This document shows, in pieces, positions 18,529 through 27,868 of a DNA stretch of 64,000 bases; the stretch's first letter is position 1, and each line of letters opens with the position of its first letter. The position numbers were made by a program, and so were the translations under genes. The notes under the pieces were generated by a model. The model searched no databases and had not been told where the DNA came from. It saw only the letters and a program-made list of their open reading frames with translations. The stretch is from Nocardioides panacis (GTDB lineage: Bacteria > Actinomycetota > Actinomycetes > Propionibacteriales > Nocardioidaceae): assembly GCF_019039255.1 (NCBI RefSeq), contig NZ_CP077062.1, forward strand, positions 1,860,001-1,924,000, read 5' to 3'.

Positions 18529-19766
18529 GAGGCTTCCTGCCCCTGGGCCGCGGTACGCCGCACGACGGTCACGGTCAGCACCAGTGCCAGAGCAGCGGTG
18601 AGGGACAGCAACCACAGCCCGATCGCGTAGGAGTCGGTCCGCCCGTAGACGTAGCCCATGACCAGCGGCGGCACGAATCCGCCGAGTCCGCCGGCCGCCC
18701 CCACGAGACCGGTCACCCCACCGACCCGGCTCGGCTCGGTGACCTGGGCGATGAGGGCGAACGTGGCACCGCTGCCGGAGCCGAGGGCGGCGGCCATCGC
18801 GAGGAACGCGACGGTGCCGACCCCGTGCAGGGGAGGCGTCCCCGCGGAGATCGCGGCCCCGACCACCACGACCCCGAAGCCGGTGGCGAGCACCGGGACA
18901 GCACCCAGCCGGTCGGAGAGCCATCCCCCGACCGGTCGCATGACGACCGCGATCACCACGAAGCCGGCCATCCGGTTGGCAGCGTCCGCCGGGGTGAGCC
19001 CGTGGGCCGTCTTGAGGTACGCAGGCAGGTAGACCGAGAAGGCGACGTACCCTCCGAACGCGACCGCGTAGAGCAGGCAGGCCTGCCAGGTGATCGATAG
19101 CTGTGCGTTGGCCGCGAGCCGTGCGAGGAGCGACGAGGTGGGCGGCACCCGACCCGGTGCGTCCCGGAGCACGAACCAGGCGGCGACGGCGTAGACGGCC
19201 AGGACTGCGGCGGTGAGCAGGAAGGGCGCCTGCGCGTCGACGCCCGTGGTGAGCTTCACCGTGGTCAGCGCGCTGATCGCGGTCCCGCCCATCCCGGCGC
19301 CGAAGATGCCGATCGCGAGACCGCGTCGTTCGGGCGGGAACCACGCGTTGACGAAGGGCACGCCGACGGCGAACGCCGTGCCCGCGATGCCCAGGAAGAA
19401 GCCGCCGACCAGCAGCAGCGCGTAGGAGTCGAGCGCGAAGAGGTCGATGAACAGGATCGGCAGGATCGTGACGCCCGTGACGAGCGGGAACATCACCCGC
19501 CCGCCGTACACGTCGGTCAGCCCGCCGACCAGGATCCGCCCGAGCGAGCCGACGACCACCGGCACGGCGACGAGCAGCGCCACGTCGGACTCGGTGAGCG
19601 TCCCGAGTGCACCGGTGTCACGGAAGAGCGGGCCCAGCGGGCTGATCAGCGCCCACGCCCAGAAGTTGACGGCGAAGCCGACGGTGGCCATGGCGAGCAT
19701 CAGCCACGGCGAGCGGGTCGCTTCCGTCGACGATCCGGTGACCCCGGGGACGGACGTCGTCGCCAT
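18525..19766 (-). CDS. narK: Nitrate/nitrite MFS transporter
   Basis: This 413-residue major facilitator has about twelve hydrophobic segments. It has NarK-family features such as AVNFWAWALISPLGPLFRDTG in helix 1 and FFLGIAGTAFAVGVPFVNAWF around helix 5, a signature of nitrate/nitrite porters. It likely imports nitrate or exchanges it for nitrite, feeding NarGHI. The ATG has an AGGAG ribosome-binding site. It is the first gene of the nar operon, so its 168-base upstream region, shared with a divergent acetyltransferase, must hold the operon promoter. That region contains a short hairpin at 19784-19801 and GGTGT-GG-ACACC at 19861-19872; I cannot assign a known regulator. Confidence 0.92.
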   Translation of the reverse strand: MATTSVPGVTGSSTEATRSPWLMLAMATVGFAVNFWAWALISPLGPLFRDTGALGTLTESDVALLVAVPVVVGSLGRILVGGLTDVYGGRVMFPLVTGVTILPILFIDLFALDSYALLLVGGFFLGIAGTAFAVGVPFVNAWFPPERRGLAIGIFGAGMGGTAISALTTVKLTTGVDAQAPFLLTAAVLAVYAVAAWFVLRDAPGRVPPTSSLLARLAANAQLSITWQACLLYAVAFGGYVAFSVYLPAYLKTAHGLTPADAANRMAGFVVIAVVMRPVGGWLSDRLGAVPVLATGFGVVVVGAAISAGTPPLHGVGTVAFLAMAAALGSGSGATFALIAQVTEPSRVGGVTGLVGAAGGLGGFVPPLVMGYVYGRTDSYAIGLWLLSLTAALALVLTVTVVRRTAAQGQEAS

Positions 19767-19934
19767 GCGGTCTCCTGACTGGCCCGGCCCATGAGGGCCG
19801 GTGCGCACCCACTCAAGTGGAAACCGGGAGGAATGGGCAGGGCCAAAGGTCCCGGAGACAGGTGTGGACACCCAGGGTACCTGCGCGTGACAATCCTGCG
19901 GCAGGCTGGCTCACCACCGCGGGGGTGCACGCGC

Positions 19935-20561
19935 ATGACGGACAGGACCCTGGACTCCGCCTACACGACCCGAGCGCTGACCGCCGAGACCTGGGGCGAC
20001 TTCGCCGGGCTGGTGGAGGCCAACAACGGGGTCTGGGGCGGGTGCTGGTGCATGGGCTTCCACCCCGAGGGGGTCGGCGAGGGCCGCACCGTGACCGGGA
20101 ACCGGGACGCCAAGCTCGCGCACGTGCGCGAGGGAACGGTCCACCAGATCCTCGTCTACGACGGCGAGGAGTGTGTCGGCTGGTGCCAGTACGGCCCCCC
20201 GGCGGAGCTCCCCACGATCAAGAACCCGAAGGCGTACGACGCCGGGCTGACCGACCTGCCGGACTGGCGGATCGGCTGCATGTTCACGGGCAAGGGCCAC
20301 CGGCGCGCGGGGGTCGCGCGAGCCGCGGTGACCGCCGCGCTGGGCGCGATCGAGGCAGCCGGCGGCGGGGTCGTCGAGGCCTACCCCGAGCAGGTCGAGG
20401 GCCGCGGACCGCAGCGCGGCAGCTACCTGCACACCGGCCCGGAGAGCCTGTTCGAGGAGCTCGGCTTCGAGCGGGACCGACGCATCGCCAAGTGGCGCTG
20501 GGTGATGCGGCGACGGATCCAGCCCGGCGCCGTCCCGGTCGGCACGGGTCAGACCGGGTAG
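19935..20561 (+). CDS. GNAT-family N-acetyltransferase
   Basis: The 208-residue protein has a GNAT fold: WGDFAGLVEANNGVWGGCWCMGFH near the N-terminus, a central strand (DWRIGCMFTGKGHRRAGVARAAVTAAL) containing the acetyl-CoA-binding GHRRAGVA loop, and EELGFERDRRIAKWRWVMRR at the end. The acceptor is unknown. The chosen ATG precedes the conserved start of the domain; a longer in-frame reading exists but is atypical. Its 3' end overlaps the convergent phosphotransferase by 13 bases. Confidence 0.82.
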   Translation: MTDRTLDSAYTTRALTAETWGDFAGLVEANNGVWGGCWCMGFHPEGVGEGRTVTGNRDAKLAHVREGTVHQILVYDGEECVGWCQYGPPAELPTIKNPKAYDAGLTDLPDWRIGCMFTGKGHRRAGVARAAVTAALGAIEAAGGGVVEAYPEQVEGRGPQRGSYLHTGPESLFEELGFERDRRIAKWRWVMRRRIQPGAVPVGTGQTG

Positions 20562-21490
20562 CCGGCGTCGGCCAGGACGTTGCGCCCCACGGCCAGGCAC
20601 CGGGCCCGTCGCTCCGGCATCGTCGACCAGTAGTACCAGATCATCAGGGTGATGGAGAGGGCCCACGCCCGGCCGCGCAGCCAGGACGCGTCGTCGACGC
20701 CGAGCTGTCGCCGGAACAGCTCGCGGGCAGCAGGGTCCAGGACCTCCCAGGCGACGACCAGGTCAACGGTCGGGTCGCCCACCGACAAGCCGCCGAAGTC
20801 CAGGACCGCGCTGAGCGCCCCGTCGCGCACCAGCAGGTTCTCGGCGGCCAGGTCGCCGTGGTACCAGCACGGCGTCGGACGGCCCGCCTCGGGGAGCCGC
20901 ATCGCCTCGAGCCACACCTGCTCGACGGCGTCGAGGTCGAGGTCGAAGCCGTCCAAGGACCGGCACCGCTCGATGTTCTCCCGCGTGGCGCGGTCCATCG
21001 TCGCGAGCGGGTCGCCCCGGTAGGACCACACGTGCGGGTCGTCGACCGCCCGCGGGGGGACCTCCACCCGGCGCAGCGCCTCCAGGAACGTGGCGAGGTC
21101 CGTGGCCAGGACCTCGCGTCGTGGGTCGACGGCCGTGCCCGGACCGACCACCTCGGGGTGGGTCCCCTCGATCCAGCGGACCACCGACCAGCGCTCGGGG
21201 TAGCCGCAGTCCGGGTCCAGCACGGCCACCACCTCGGGCACCGCGACCGGCAGCGACGGCCCCAGCAGCGGGAGCCAGGCTGCCTCCTTCGAGATGGTCT
21301 GCGAGCCTCCGGGCTGGCGCGGCAGCCGGACCAGCAGCTCGCTGCCGAGACGGAACAGCACGTTGGTGGAGCCACTCGACGGCAACCGACGGACCGGTGC
21401 GTCGGCGTAGGCGGGCAGCGCCCGGCCCACCAGACGGCGGACCAGCTCGCTGTCGATCGGGAGCTCGTCGGCATGGAGGGCAGGGGGCAC
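20549..21490 (-). CDS. Aminoglycoside phosphotransferase-like kinase (APH family)
   Basis: The 313-residue kinase-like protein carries the Brenner motif CWYHGDLAAENLLV with catalytic Asp and the metal-binding VLDFGGLSVGDPTVDL, plus the N-terminal STNVLFRLGSELLVRLPR strand and lysine region. Proteins like this phosphorylate small hydroxylated compounds; many are not antibiotic-resistance enzymes, and nothing nearby implies resistance. The start is a GTG without a strong ribosome-binding site, so the N-terminus is a little uncertain. Confidence 0.85.
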   Translation of the reverse strand: MPPALHADELPIDSELVRRLVGRALPAYADAPVRRLPSSGSTNVLFRLGSELLVRLPRQPGGSQTISKEAAWLPLLGPSLPVAVPEVVAVLDPDCGYPERWSVVRWIEGTHPEVVGPGTAVDPRREVLATDLATFLEALRRVEVPPRAVDDPHVWSYRGDPLATMDRATRENIERCRSLDGFDLDLDAVEQVWLEAMRLPEAGRPTPCWYHGDLAAENLLVRDGALSAVLDFGGLSVGDPTVDLVVAWEVLDPAARELFRRQLGVDDASWLRGRAWALSITLMIWYYWSTMPERRARCLAVGRNVLADAGYPV

Positions 21491-21661
21491 GCCGTGGACC
21501 CAACCCCAGAACCGGGTCGCAGAGCAACCGGATTCCGCTTGTAACGCGGGGTTACGGACGCTGAACCCGAGGTACGCCGCGTGCGAACCGTCCGGATCGC
21601 GTGCGGACCAGCCGCTCGACTACGCTCGCCCCGTCAGCCACGTCGGACGGACACCAGTGCC

Positions 21662-22177
21662 ATGATCCTGTCGAAGGTCCGGGACCTCCGCCTCGTCACG
21701 ATCCGCCGGGGTGGGACCCTCACCGACTCGGACCACCGTCTCCTCGCGCTGTGGGCCGCCTCCTGCGCCGAGCACGTCCTCGGCCTCTTCGAGGCGGCTC
21801 GGCCCGAGGACCCGCGACCCCGTCAGGCGATCGAGCAGGCCCGCGCCTGGGTGCGCGGCGAGGTCCCGATGATGCAGGCCCGCGCGGCAGGCGGCCACGC
21901 CATGGGCGCGGCCCGGGACCTGCGCGGGGCGGCTCGGCACGCGGCGTACGCCGCCGGTCAGGCCGCGGCCGTCGCCCACGTCGCGGCCCACGAGCTCGGT
22001 GCGGCCGCCTACGCGATCAAGGCCGCCCGTGCTGCCGCCCCGGACGGCCGGACCGACGCGGCCGGCCGACGCGAGTGCCGGTGGCAGCGCGAGCAGCTGC
22101 CGGACCCGATCCGCGAGCTCGTCCTCGACGACCAGCGGCTGCGGAACGACCTCTGCTGGTCGGTGTTCGACTGCTGA
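21662..22177 (+). CDS. Imm-5-like putative immunity protein
   Basis: This 171-residue, Ala-rich helical protein resembles a widespread actinobacterial family often labelled putative immunity protein (Imm-5-like) or mis-named exonuclease SbcC. Recognisable parts are LTDSDHRLLALWAASCAEHVL, RARQ-type helices (PRQAIEQARAWVRGEV), repeated AAxAAGxAAAVAHVAAHELGAAAYA, and a C-terminal ECRWQREQLPDPIRELVLDDQ. No toxin gene is adjacent, so a true immunity role is unproven. The ATG was chosen because the family begins with about this sequence; upstream in-frame codons are low-quality. Confidence 0.65.
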   Translation: MILSKVRDLRLVTIRRGGTLTDSDHRLLALWAASCAEHVLGLFEAARPEDPRPRQAIEQARAWVRGEVPMMQARAAGGHAMGAARDLRGAARHAAYAAGQAAAVAHVAAHELGAAAYAIKAARAAAPDGRTDAAGRRECRWQREQLPDPIRELVLDDQRLRNDLCWSVFDC

Positions 22178-22212
22178 GCGTGCCGCGCGGCCGGCAGGGC
22201 ACGAAAGAGAGG

Positions 22213-22979
22213 CTAGTGGCGGTGCGGGGTGGCCCCGACGGTGGTGGAGCCCAGGTCGTCGGAGCGACCGGCCGCCAGGCGGGACCACTGCGGGATCGGC
22301 CGGCCGTCGAGACTGAACTGCCGCGACATCGGTCGGCCGCTCCCGAACGGCTGCGGCCACCCCTCGGGAGAGTCCTCCCACGGCTCCTGACGGCCGTAGG
22401 CGGTCATGTCGAGCATCCCGTAGCTGCCGCTCATCGCCTCACACCCGCGGGCGGTGGTCCAGTACGTCTCGAACACGCGGCCGCCCTCACGCAGGTAGCA
22501 GGCCTTCATCCCGAAGTCGTGCCACGGCGGGCTCTGCAGGGCAAGACGGTCGTAGGACTCCTCGGGCACCGAGTACCACGGCATGTCCCACCCCATGAAC
22601 TCGCGTAGCGGTTGCTCTCGGCGTACGGGCCGCCGCAGAAGACCGCGAAGGTGACGTCCCGGGAGTGCAGGTAGGACAGCTCGAGCGCCTGGCCGGTGTT
22701 GAACGTGCAGCCCTCGCACTGGTCGGCGGCCGGGAGACCGGTGTGCCACATGTGGTACGACGCGAACAGCTGCGCGCGGCCCTCGAACGTGTCGAGCAGC
22801 GGCACGGTGCCGGCCGCTCCGACCAGAGGCGTGGCGGGGTCGACCTCGACCATCGGGAGGCGGCGCCGGGCGGCCGCGATGGCGTCACCCTCGCGGGTGT
22901 GCGCCTTCTCGCGCGCCCTTAGCGCCTCCAGCTGCTCCTGCCAGGTCTCGCGGTCGACGATCGGCGGCGTGGCGGTCAT
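22213..22979 (-). CDS. DUF899-family thioredoxin-like protein, frameshifted in sequence
   Basis: The first half (VDRETWQEQLEALRAREKAHTREGD, then LFASYHMWHTGLPAADQCEGCTF) and the second half (EFMGWDMPWYSVPEE, FGMKACYLREGGRVFETYWTTARG) are typical of DUF899, a thioredoxin-fold family with the conserved CEGCT. They lie in different frames. One base appears to be missing near 22601-22605, and restoring it gives 255 residues. The function of the family is unknown; redox activity is inferred from the fold. The ATG has a GAAGGGGA ribosome-binding site. The deletion is probably an assembly error, but a true inactivation cannot be excluded. Confidence 0.75.
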
Positions 22980-23101
22980 GCTCGTCCCCTTCGTTGCGTC
23001 GGGTGGTCCTGGATACGGACCACCGGACCACCGCGAACTCATCGGAGCACGGCCGGGTGGCGGGCTGACGCGGACGGCCGGCGCGCACCCGGGTGGGCTC
23101 G

Positions 23102-23485
23102 CTAGGAGTCCCCGCCCGCGGACCCGCCGGCGATCTCGTACGACCAGAGCTCGCTGTGGACGCCCACCGGCCCGGCGCCGTGGTGCCCGCCACTGGGGCT
23201 GCCTTCCGGGCCGCCCTCGCCGCCGGCCGCGGACGACGTCGAGCCGACCGCCGAGCGATGCCCGTGGGCGAACGCCGGCGACGTGACCCAGGCGTCGAAG
23301 GCCTCCTCGTCGCGCCAGCGGGTGACGACGAGCCACGTGGTGCGCTCGTCGGTCGGCTTGAGCAGCTCGAAGCCCTCGAACCCGTCCTGGTCGTCCACCG
23401 CGCCGGCCCGCGCACCGAAGCGTCGGGCCAGCTCGTCGCCGCTGTCCGCCGGGACGGTGATGGCGTTGATCTTGATGACAGTCAT
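23102..23485 (-). CDS. Antibiotic-biosynthesis monooxygenase (ABM) domain protein, possibly haem-degrading
   Basis: The 127-residue protein begins with VIKINAITVPADSGDELARRF and has GFEGFELLKPTDERTTWLVVTRWRDEEAFDAWVTSPAFAHGH, the ferredoxin-like core of ABM proteins related to IsdG/MhuD haem oxygenases. The FExFELLKP and WVTSPAF segments are those seen in the mycobacterial MhuD group. The C-terminal 40 residues are Gly/Ser-rich. A CACGAT element ends six bases before the ATG, suggesting a leaderless transcript. Haem degradation is plausible but not shown. Confidence 0.75.
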   Translation of the reverse strand: MTVIKINAITVPADSGDELARRFGARAGAVDDQDGFEGFELLKPTDERTTWLVVTRWRDEEAFDAWVTSPAFAHGHRSAVGSTSSAAGGEGGPEGSPSGGHHGAGPVGVHSELWSYEIAGGSAGGDS

Positions 23486-23627
23486 GCACCCATCGTGGCA
23501 CCGGCGGCCCCGAGCGCCGCTCCCCTGTGCCACCCGGTGGACCGGGGATACGATGCTCGCCCGGTGGGGACGGCGCTGGGCGGACGCCCCGCGCGCCCCG
23601 CGGGACTGCCTGACGAGGAGGGCGACG

Positions 23628-24020
23628 ATGCCGGTGCTCGGAGTGGGCGGGATCTTCTTCCGTGCCCAGGACCCCGACGCGCTCACCGCCTGGTACCGCG
23701 AGCACCTCGGCATCGATGCCGGCTGTGCTGCCGAGGACACCGGGCCGCCCGACGAGTGGTCGTGGAAGGTGCAGGGCGGCCCGCTCGTGTTCGCGCCGTT
23801 CGACACGGGGACCGACTACTGGGCCGCGGACAAGCAGTTCATGCTCAACCTGCGGGTCAGCGACCTCGACACCCTGCTCGAGCAGCTGACCGCCGGCGGG
23901 GTCCCCGTGGTCGTCAAGCCCGAGTGGGACTCCCCTGAGACCGGTCGCTTCGCCCGGGTCCACGATCCCGAGGGCAACGCGATCGAGCTGTGGGAGCCGC
24001 CGCCGGAGCCGGACAAGTAG
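23628..24020 (+). CDS. VOC-family (glyoxalase/dioxygenase fold) protein
   Basis: The 130-residue protein has the paired beta-alpha-beta-beta-beta pattern of the vicinal oxygen chelate superfamily, starting GVGGIFFRAQDPDALTAWYREHLGI and ending ARVHDPEGNAIELWEPP. The C-terminal Glu in IELWEP and an His in VHDPEG could be metal ligands. The GAGGAGG ribosome-binding site fixes the ATG. Substrate unknown. The MarR operator begins at the last base of this gene's stop codon. Confidence 0.82.
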   Translation: MPVLGVGGIFFRAQDPDALTAWYREHLGIDAGCAAEDTGPPDEWSWKVQGGPLVFAPFDTGTDYWAADKQFMLNLRVSDLDTLLEQLTAGGVPVVVKPEWDSPETGRFARVHDPEGNAIELWEPPPEPDK

Positions 24021-24051
24021 TTGCTTCTCAGCATGTATGCTTCCTAGCAAC
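24020..24051. promoter_or_regulatory. Nested palindromic operator with embedded -10, upstream of marR-type gene
   Basis: Outer arms GTTGCT (24020-24025) and AGCAAC (24046-24051) flank inner arms AGCAT and ATGCT around a GT centre (24030-24041), all symmetric about one axis. TATGCT at 24036-24041 looks like a -10 hexamer. A dimeric regulator such as the adjacent MarR protein would block the promoter by binding here. Autoregulation is an inference. Confidence 0.65.
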
Positions 24052-24072
24052 GACTTGCCAGGAGGCCTCGAG

Positions 24073-24558
24073 GTGTCACGCACGAGCCGGACGTCCCCGG
24101 CGAACAGCGGCGAGCTGGCGGACGCATTCCTCACCGCGAGCCGCGCGCTGGCGGGGTTGGCCGTGCGGTCGCTCAACGCCGCGCCGGTGGAGGTCACGCT
24201 CCCCCAGCACCGACTGCTGGTGCTGCTGTCGACGGGCGGTGAGCAGACCGTCGGTGCGCTCGCGCAGCAGTTCGAGGTCAACCCGTCCAACGCCAGTCGC
24301 CTGTGCGACCGCCTGCAGAGGCTGGGGCTGGTCTCCCGCGACCGGTCCGCTCGGGACGGCCGGGCGGTGGACGTCGCGCTGACCGCCGCGGGGCGGGAGC
24401 TGTTGGAGACCGTTCGGGCGCACCGCCGACACGAGATCCAGCGGGTGCTGGACGGTATGTCGCACGTCGACGTCGGCGCAGCGGTGCAGGCGCTCACCGC
24501 GTTCGGCGACGCCGCGCACGAGCTCGGGGAGGCGCAGTGGACCGTCCACGCCTCGTGA
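24073..24558 (+). CDS. MarR-family transcriptional regulator
   Basis: The 161-residue protein has a winged helix: LPQHRLLVLLSTGGEQTVGALAQQFEVNPSNASRLCDRLQRLGLVSRDRSARDGRAVDVALTAAG, split here only by description (helices 3-4 recognition helix NPSNASRLCDRL). It is a dimeric repressor type that usually responds to small phenolic compounds. I chose GTG at 24073 because a GGAGG site lies eight bases upstream; the earlier in-frame ATG falls inside the operator and is unlikely. The gene is followed after 35 bases by a ZIP transporter in the same direction, which may be a target. Confidence 0.85.
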   Translation: MSRTSRTSPANSGELADAFLTASRALAGLAVRSLNAAPVEVTLPQHRLLVLLSTGGEQTVGALAQQFEVNPSNASRLCDRLQRLGLVSRDRSARDGRAVDVALTAAGRELLETVRAHRRHEIQRVLDGMSHVDVGAAVQALTAFGDAAHELGEAQWTVHAS

Positions 24559-24593
24559 CGTCGCTGCTCGTCGGCGAGAGAGTCGGCTAGCCG

Positions 24594-25346
24594 GTGGCGG
24601 TATGGATGCAGGCCGGACTCTGGGGTCTGGCCGCCGGAGGCGCCCTGGTCCTCGGGGCGCTCGTCGCCTGGTTCGTCCAGGTCCCGCAACGGGTCGTCGC
24701 GTCGGTCATGGCCTTCGGCGCAGGCGTGCTCATCTCGGCCCTGGCCTTCGACCTCGTCGACGAGGCCGAGACCTCGGGCGGCCTGACCGCCACCGTGCTC
24801 GGGTTCCTGGTCGGCGCCGTCGTCTACGTGCTCGCCAACGTCGCGCTCGCGAAGCGAGGCGCGCGGCACCGCAAGCGCTCCGGTGACCAACAGCCCAGCG
24901 AGGACGAGCAGGTGGGCAGCGGCTCGGCCATCGCCGTCGGCGCGCTCCTCGACGGGATCCCCGAGTCGGTGGTGCTCGGCCTCTCGCTCCTCGGCGGTCA
25001 CGGCGTCGGGGTGCCGGTGCTGGCGGCGATCTTCATCTCCAACCTGCCCGAGGGACTGTCCAGCGCGGCGGGGATGAAACGCAGCGGGCGCTCGGCACGG
25101 TACGTCTTCGGCGTCTGGATCGGCGTCGCCGTCGCCAGCGGAGCGGCCGGACTCCTGGGCTGCCTGCTGCTCCAGGGGGCGTCCGCGCAGCTCATCGCCG
25201 CGATCACCGCCCTGGCCGCGGGGGCGATCCTGACGATGGTCGCCGACACGATGATCCCCGAGGCGTTCGAGCGCACCCACCTCTACGCCGGGCTGATCGC
25301 GACGCTGGGGTTCCTCACCGCGTTCACCATCGGACGCGCGGGCTGA
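24594..25346 (+). CDS. ZIP-family divalent metal transporter
   Basis: The 250-residue membrane protein has eight likely transmembrane helices and the ZIP metal-site helices: GALLDGIPESVVLGLSLL and FISNLPEGLSSAAGMKR. These contain the conserved His/Asp-Gly-x-Pro-Glu type motifs (here DGIPES and NLPEG). A charged loop after helix 3 (ARHRKRSGDQQPSEDEQVG) replaces the His-rich loop of many ZIPs, so the metal is uncertain. The GTG at 24594 is tentative; an ATG 12 bases on is possible. Confidence 0.85.
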   Translation: MAVWMQAGLWGLAAGGALVLGALVAWFVQVPQRVVASVMAFGAGVLISALAFDLVDEAETSGGLTATVLGFLVGAVVYVLANVALAKRGARHRKRSGDQQPSEDEQVGSGSAIAVGALLDGIPESVVLGLSLLGGHGVGVPVLAAIFISNLPEGLSSAAGMKRSGRSARYVFGVWIGVAVASGAAGLLGCLLLQGASAQLIAAITALAAGAILTMVADTMIPEAFERTHLYAGLIATLGFLTAFTIGRAG

Positions 25347-25392
25347 GCTGCCCCACTCACGGACGCGCACGAGGCGCCTCGCCGACGAGCAG

Positions 25393-27801
25393 TCAGGCCG
25401 TGACGGTCGACGTCGCGCTCCGGGCGACGCGCTCGTCGAGATCGGCGGGCGGCAGGGCCGGCGAGAAGAGGTAGCCCTGGCACAGCGTGGAAGCCCAGCG
25501 CGATCAGTGCGTCGCGCTGCCCGCGTGTCTCGACGCCCTCCGCGACCACGTCCAGGGACAGCGCGGCGGCGAGCTGGACGACCGCTGCCGGGATCGCGCC
25601 GGCGTCCGGCGCCTCCCCCAGCTCGCTGGTGAACGACCGGTCCAGCTTCAGGCGATCCACCGGGAAGCGTCTGAGGTAGGTCAGGGACGACCAGCCGGTG
25701 CCGAAGTCGTCGAGGGCGATCCGGATGCCGTGCGACCGCAGGCGTTGCAGCCGGACTCCGACGTCGTCGTCCTCGATCTGGACCCCCTCGGTGATCTCCA
25801 GGACCAGGCTTCCGGAGGGCACGCCGGCGATCCGGACCTCCTCGAGGATCTCGTCCTCGATGCCGGGTTGACGGAGCGTCCGCCCGGACAGGTTGACGGC
25901 CAGGTGCAGGCCCGCCGCGCCGTACCGGCGGCGCCAGTCCCCGAGCTGGTCCAGCGCGGCGCGCAGGACGGCGCGGTCGACGACGGTGATGAGGTCGGAG
26001 TCCTCGGCGAGCGGCAGCCACCGGCCTGACGGGACGGGCTGCTGCCCGTCGGGCATCCACCGGGCCAGGGCCTCGAAGCCGTGGAGCGTCCCCGTGGTCA
26101 GGTCGACGACCGGTTGGAACCACGGGATGACCTCACCGGCCGCCAGGCCGATCGCCAGCCGTTCACGCAGCGAGACGGCCTCACACAGCTGCTCGGACAT
26201 CCGTGGTTCGTACGGCGTCCAGGAGCGGCGCGACCGCTTCGACTCGTACATCGCGATGTCCACGCGCCGGAGCAGCTCGGCGCTCGGCATACCGCAGTGA
26301 CCGGATGCCGACCCGATGCTCACCGACAGCGCCAGGTCCCGGCCGCCCAGGTGCGCCGGCCGCTCCAACGATCGGAGCACTCGACTCACGACGGCGTCGA
26401 CGTCGTCCTGCGGCACCAGCATCGCGAACTCGTCGCCACCGAACCGGGCGATCGAGCGGTTCCCGGGCTCGGCGGACCGCAGCCGCCGGGCGACATCGAC
26501 GAGCAGGAGGTCGCCTACCTCGTGCCCCTGGGTGTCGTTGACGGTCTTGAAGTCGTCCAGGTCCAGGAAGAGGACCGAGACGGGGGACGACTCGGTCGCT
26601 TCCTCGAGCCCGGCCGCGAGCAGCCGGAGGAACCCGTCCCGGCTCGCCAAGCCGGTCAGGGAGTCGTGGTCCACCTTGACCTGCAGCTCGGCGGCGCGCC
26701 GGTTCGCGAGCCAGATGAGCCCGCTCCCCCGGAGAGCCGCGAGCACCAGGGTCACCACGACGGCGGTGGTGGCGATCGCCACGCCCTCGACGTCCGGCCC
26801 CGCAGCACCGGTGAGCAGCAGCTGGAGAGCATGCCCGGCCCCACCATCGCCGGCACGAGCAGGAGCGGGATGCGCCATCGCCCGAGGGGGTGGGAGCTCG
26901 GCTCGAGCGACACGTCGATCGACCGCCCGAGGGACGGGTGCAGGGCCGCCGCGCCCACCAGGACGTAGCTGACCAGCCACCCGAGGTCGAGCGCCCCGCC
27001 GTCGACGTAGCCGGCTCCGAGAAAGTCCCCCAGGAAGCACACGTCGGCGACCAGCTGGGCCACCAAGCCGGAAGCAAGCAGGAGGTAGGCGACGTTCTCC
27101 AGGATCACTCCGGTGAGGGTCCGCACCACGAGCAGGAGGAGCACGAGGTCCATCACCGGGTAGGCGACGGAGGTGAACCAGTCGATCCCGACCCGGGTCG
27201 GGAGGGCCGCGCCCTCCAGGACGAGCTCCCACAGCACGATCCCCGCGCCGACCGTCCAGATGGCGGCGTCCGGCCAGGCCGCCGCCCTGCCCAGCTTCCG
27301 GATCCTCATGAGGATCACGAGGGCGGCCGTCACCAGCGGGTAGTAGGCCAGGTACGCCAGGTCGGACGCCCAGGCCAGCACGCCGGGTGCCTGCGAGAGG
27401 TCGACGTAGGACAGCGCGTCCCCCACGACGTAGCAGGCGTAGGCGGCCGCGATCAGGTACCAGGGGGTCGTCGGTCGGGGGCCGTGGCGCCGGATGCCGT
27501 GGAGGACCGCGACCACCACGCTCGCGCCGGTGGCGAGGTAGACGCATTCGTGGATGCCGGCCGGGAAGAACGGGTAGGGAACCACCGCACAGACGAGCCA
27601 GGCGACCGACGGCCACCACCAGGCCCGACCCGGCCGTCGTGACCGTCCGACCGCGCGCTTCCCCGGACCCGCGTCCGTGGCGCCGGTGGGCGCCGGTGGG
27701 GCGGGATCAGGCGGCACCGATCGCAACGGGGACTCCGTCCAGCGCAGGTCGGGACCACGGATCGTCCCACCGAAGGAGCCGCAAGCGCAGCAGAGCGCCA
27801 C
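25393..27801 (-). CDS. Membrane GGDEF-EAL protein (c-di-GMP turnover), two frameshifts in sequence
   Basis: When joined, this is an 802-residue protein. An N-terminal block of about nine transmembrane helices is followed by a GGDEF domain (HDSLTGLASRDGF, ARFGGDEFAML) and an EAL domain (GFEALARWMPDG, DDFGTGWSSLTYLRRFPVDRLKLD, DVVAEGVE). The GGDEF signature is intact. The EAL motif itself reads EAL, with NLSGRTL and DDFGTG residues present, so both synthesis and hydrolysis of c-di-GMP are possible. A missing base near 26825-26830 separates membrane and catalytic parts, and an extra base near 25480-25490 disrupts the final ...CQGYLFSPALPP segment. Net length stays divisible by three. Both are probably consensus errors. 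Confidence 0.8.
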
Positions 27802-27868
27802 AAATCACCCCGGACCCGGGGTGCCCCCCACGTGCTCCGGGACCGGGTCCCGGCGCCAGGGGTCCGTG

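Noticed and set aside
20549-21490. Calling the APH-like gene an antibiotic-resistance determinant
   Set aside because: The kinase motifs are general for small-molecule kinases; there is no mobile context or close match to a known resistance enzyme that I can verify.
21662-22177. A toxin-immunity or anti-phage system around the Imm-5-like gene
   Set aside because: No toxin, secretion or defence gene is adjacent. The flanking genes are a small-molecule kinase and a DUF899 protein.
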